Of a stretch of DNA of 43,717 nt, positions 43,320-43,717 are shown in pieces (within the stretch, counting starts at the first letter, position 1; each line of letters starts with the position of its first letter). Under the pieces are notes generated by a model. It made no database searches and was not told where the DNA came from. It saw only the letters and a program-made list of their open reading frames with translations. Both the position numbers and the translations under genes were made by a program. Source of the DNA: Reticulitermes lucifugus (Eukaryota; Arthropoda; Insecta; Blattodea; Rhinotermitidae); assembly GCA_026260175.1 (NCBI GenBank), contig JAKCWW010004042.1, positions 1-43,717 on the forward strand, written 5' to 3'.

Positions 43320-43558
43320 ATGAGATCTGCGCTTGCCTGCGATATTACGCGGCATCGTGTGATAATTGTTTACCGACGTTTCGGGACAACGTATCTGTCC
43401 CATCTTCACGGGTCAATTTTCCTACTCGGACTCTTGACCCGTGAAGATGGGACCGATACGTTGTCCCGAAACGTCGGTAAACAATTACCACACGACGCCG
43501 CGTAATATCCCAGAAGAGCGCAGCTCTCATCAACATCGCGGCGGAAGCCTGAAATCAA
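43320..43558. mobile_element. Foldback element, FB1 family (copy g), long arms
   Basis: Arms 43320-43416 and 43434-43530 (97 bp) are close inverted copies around a 17-nt loop. Each strand carries GTGAAGATGGGAC...GTCCCGAAACGTCGG, a hammerhead-like module whose core reads CGUGAAGA instead of CUGAAGA. The right extension GCGGAAGCCTGAAATCAA matches copy e. AGTAAATGCAA at 43309-43319 recurs just after the extension at 43559, either a target duplication or part of the family end. The open frames on both strands across it are artefacts of the palindrome. Confidence 0.8.
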
Positions 43559-43641
43559 AGTAAATGCAAGTGATTATTTTTTATTGATTGGTATAATTTT
43601 ATTGTTGCTTCAGATTAATTAGCATTTCGATTACCCGCCCT

Positions 43642-43717
43642 GTTTTTTTTTCCTTATAGCTCGACAGCCCTATATGGGCCTGGGCCTCCTCGTTTCGTCG
43701 AGGTTTCATGATCACAC
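43642..43717 (-). mobile_element. SINE-A copy 4, 3' end, runs off window
   Basis: On the minus strand the window end reads GTGTGATCATGAAACCTCGA, ACGAGGAGGCCCAGGCCC, GGGCTGTCGAGC, then an A-run: the last ~75 bp of SINE-A. The head lies beyond the window. Confidence 0.8.

Noticed and set aside
43314..43536. Open frames on both strands over the palindrome (for example RRVVIVYRRFGTTYRSHL)
   Set aside because: They mirror each other because the DNA is an inverted repeat. The peptide recurs in databases only because the element does, as far as I recall.

Overview
This is a piece of an animal nuclear genome, almost certainly an insect and most likely a cockroach or termite (Blattodea). I base this on dense tRNA-derived SINEs, several foldback and hAT-type DNA elements, decayed non-LTR retrotransposon pieces, microsatellites, assembly N runs, and one spliced exon in an otherwise gene-poor stretch. 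Translations of two repeat families (SINE-A, and the GRPRRKWE-type retroelement tail) resemble repeats I associate with Periplaneta and termites. That taxonomic call is from memory, not a search. No long open reading frame here looks like an intact gene.

The only host coding sequence I can support is one internal exon at 12243-12620 (+). It has a polypyrimidine tract/AG acceptor, a GTAAGC donor, symmetric phase 1-1, and encodes an acidic Ser/Thr-rich linker followed by a complete six-cysteine EGF-like domain. The rest of the window is therefore probably long intron on both sides of this exon, about 12 kb to the left and up to 31 kb to the right.

Layout: 1-9.8 kb holds microsatellites, a SINE inserted at the end of a foldback element, a retroelement coding remnant and a 401-bp foldback element (6721-7121). 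9.8-14 kb holds two SINE-A copies, a foldback, the exon, a small inverted-repeat element and an old SINE-B. 16.7-17.8 kb is a LINE reverse-transcriptase relic split by a SINE-C. 19-23.6 kb holds three hAT-like elements, SINE-D, two SINE-E copies and a 29-bp minisatellite. 23.7-36 kb holds more foldbacks, two adjacent SINE-B copies, SINE-C, SINE-F (with a 269-N gap), SINE-E, SINE-B and a nested inverted-repeat composite. 36-43.7 kb holds hairpin elements, SINE-A copies, a 52/60-bp tandem array, a second retroelement tail and a long palindromic foldback.

The most interesting signal is a hammerhead-ribozyme-like module. At 7028-7074 (+) and 30803-30846 (-) the sequence folds into the same layout: a 6-bp helix I, a CUGANGA-like core, one extra U, a 4-bp helix II, GAA, a tiny palindromic helix III, one nucleotide, then the other strand of helix I. 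The helix sequences differ completely between the two sites while pairing is kept. Degraded versions of the module lie inside at least six other repeats in the window.
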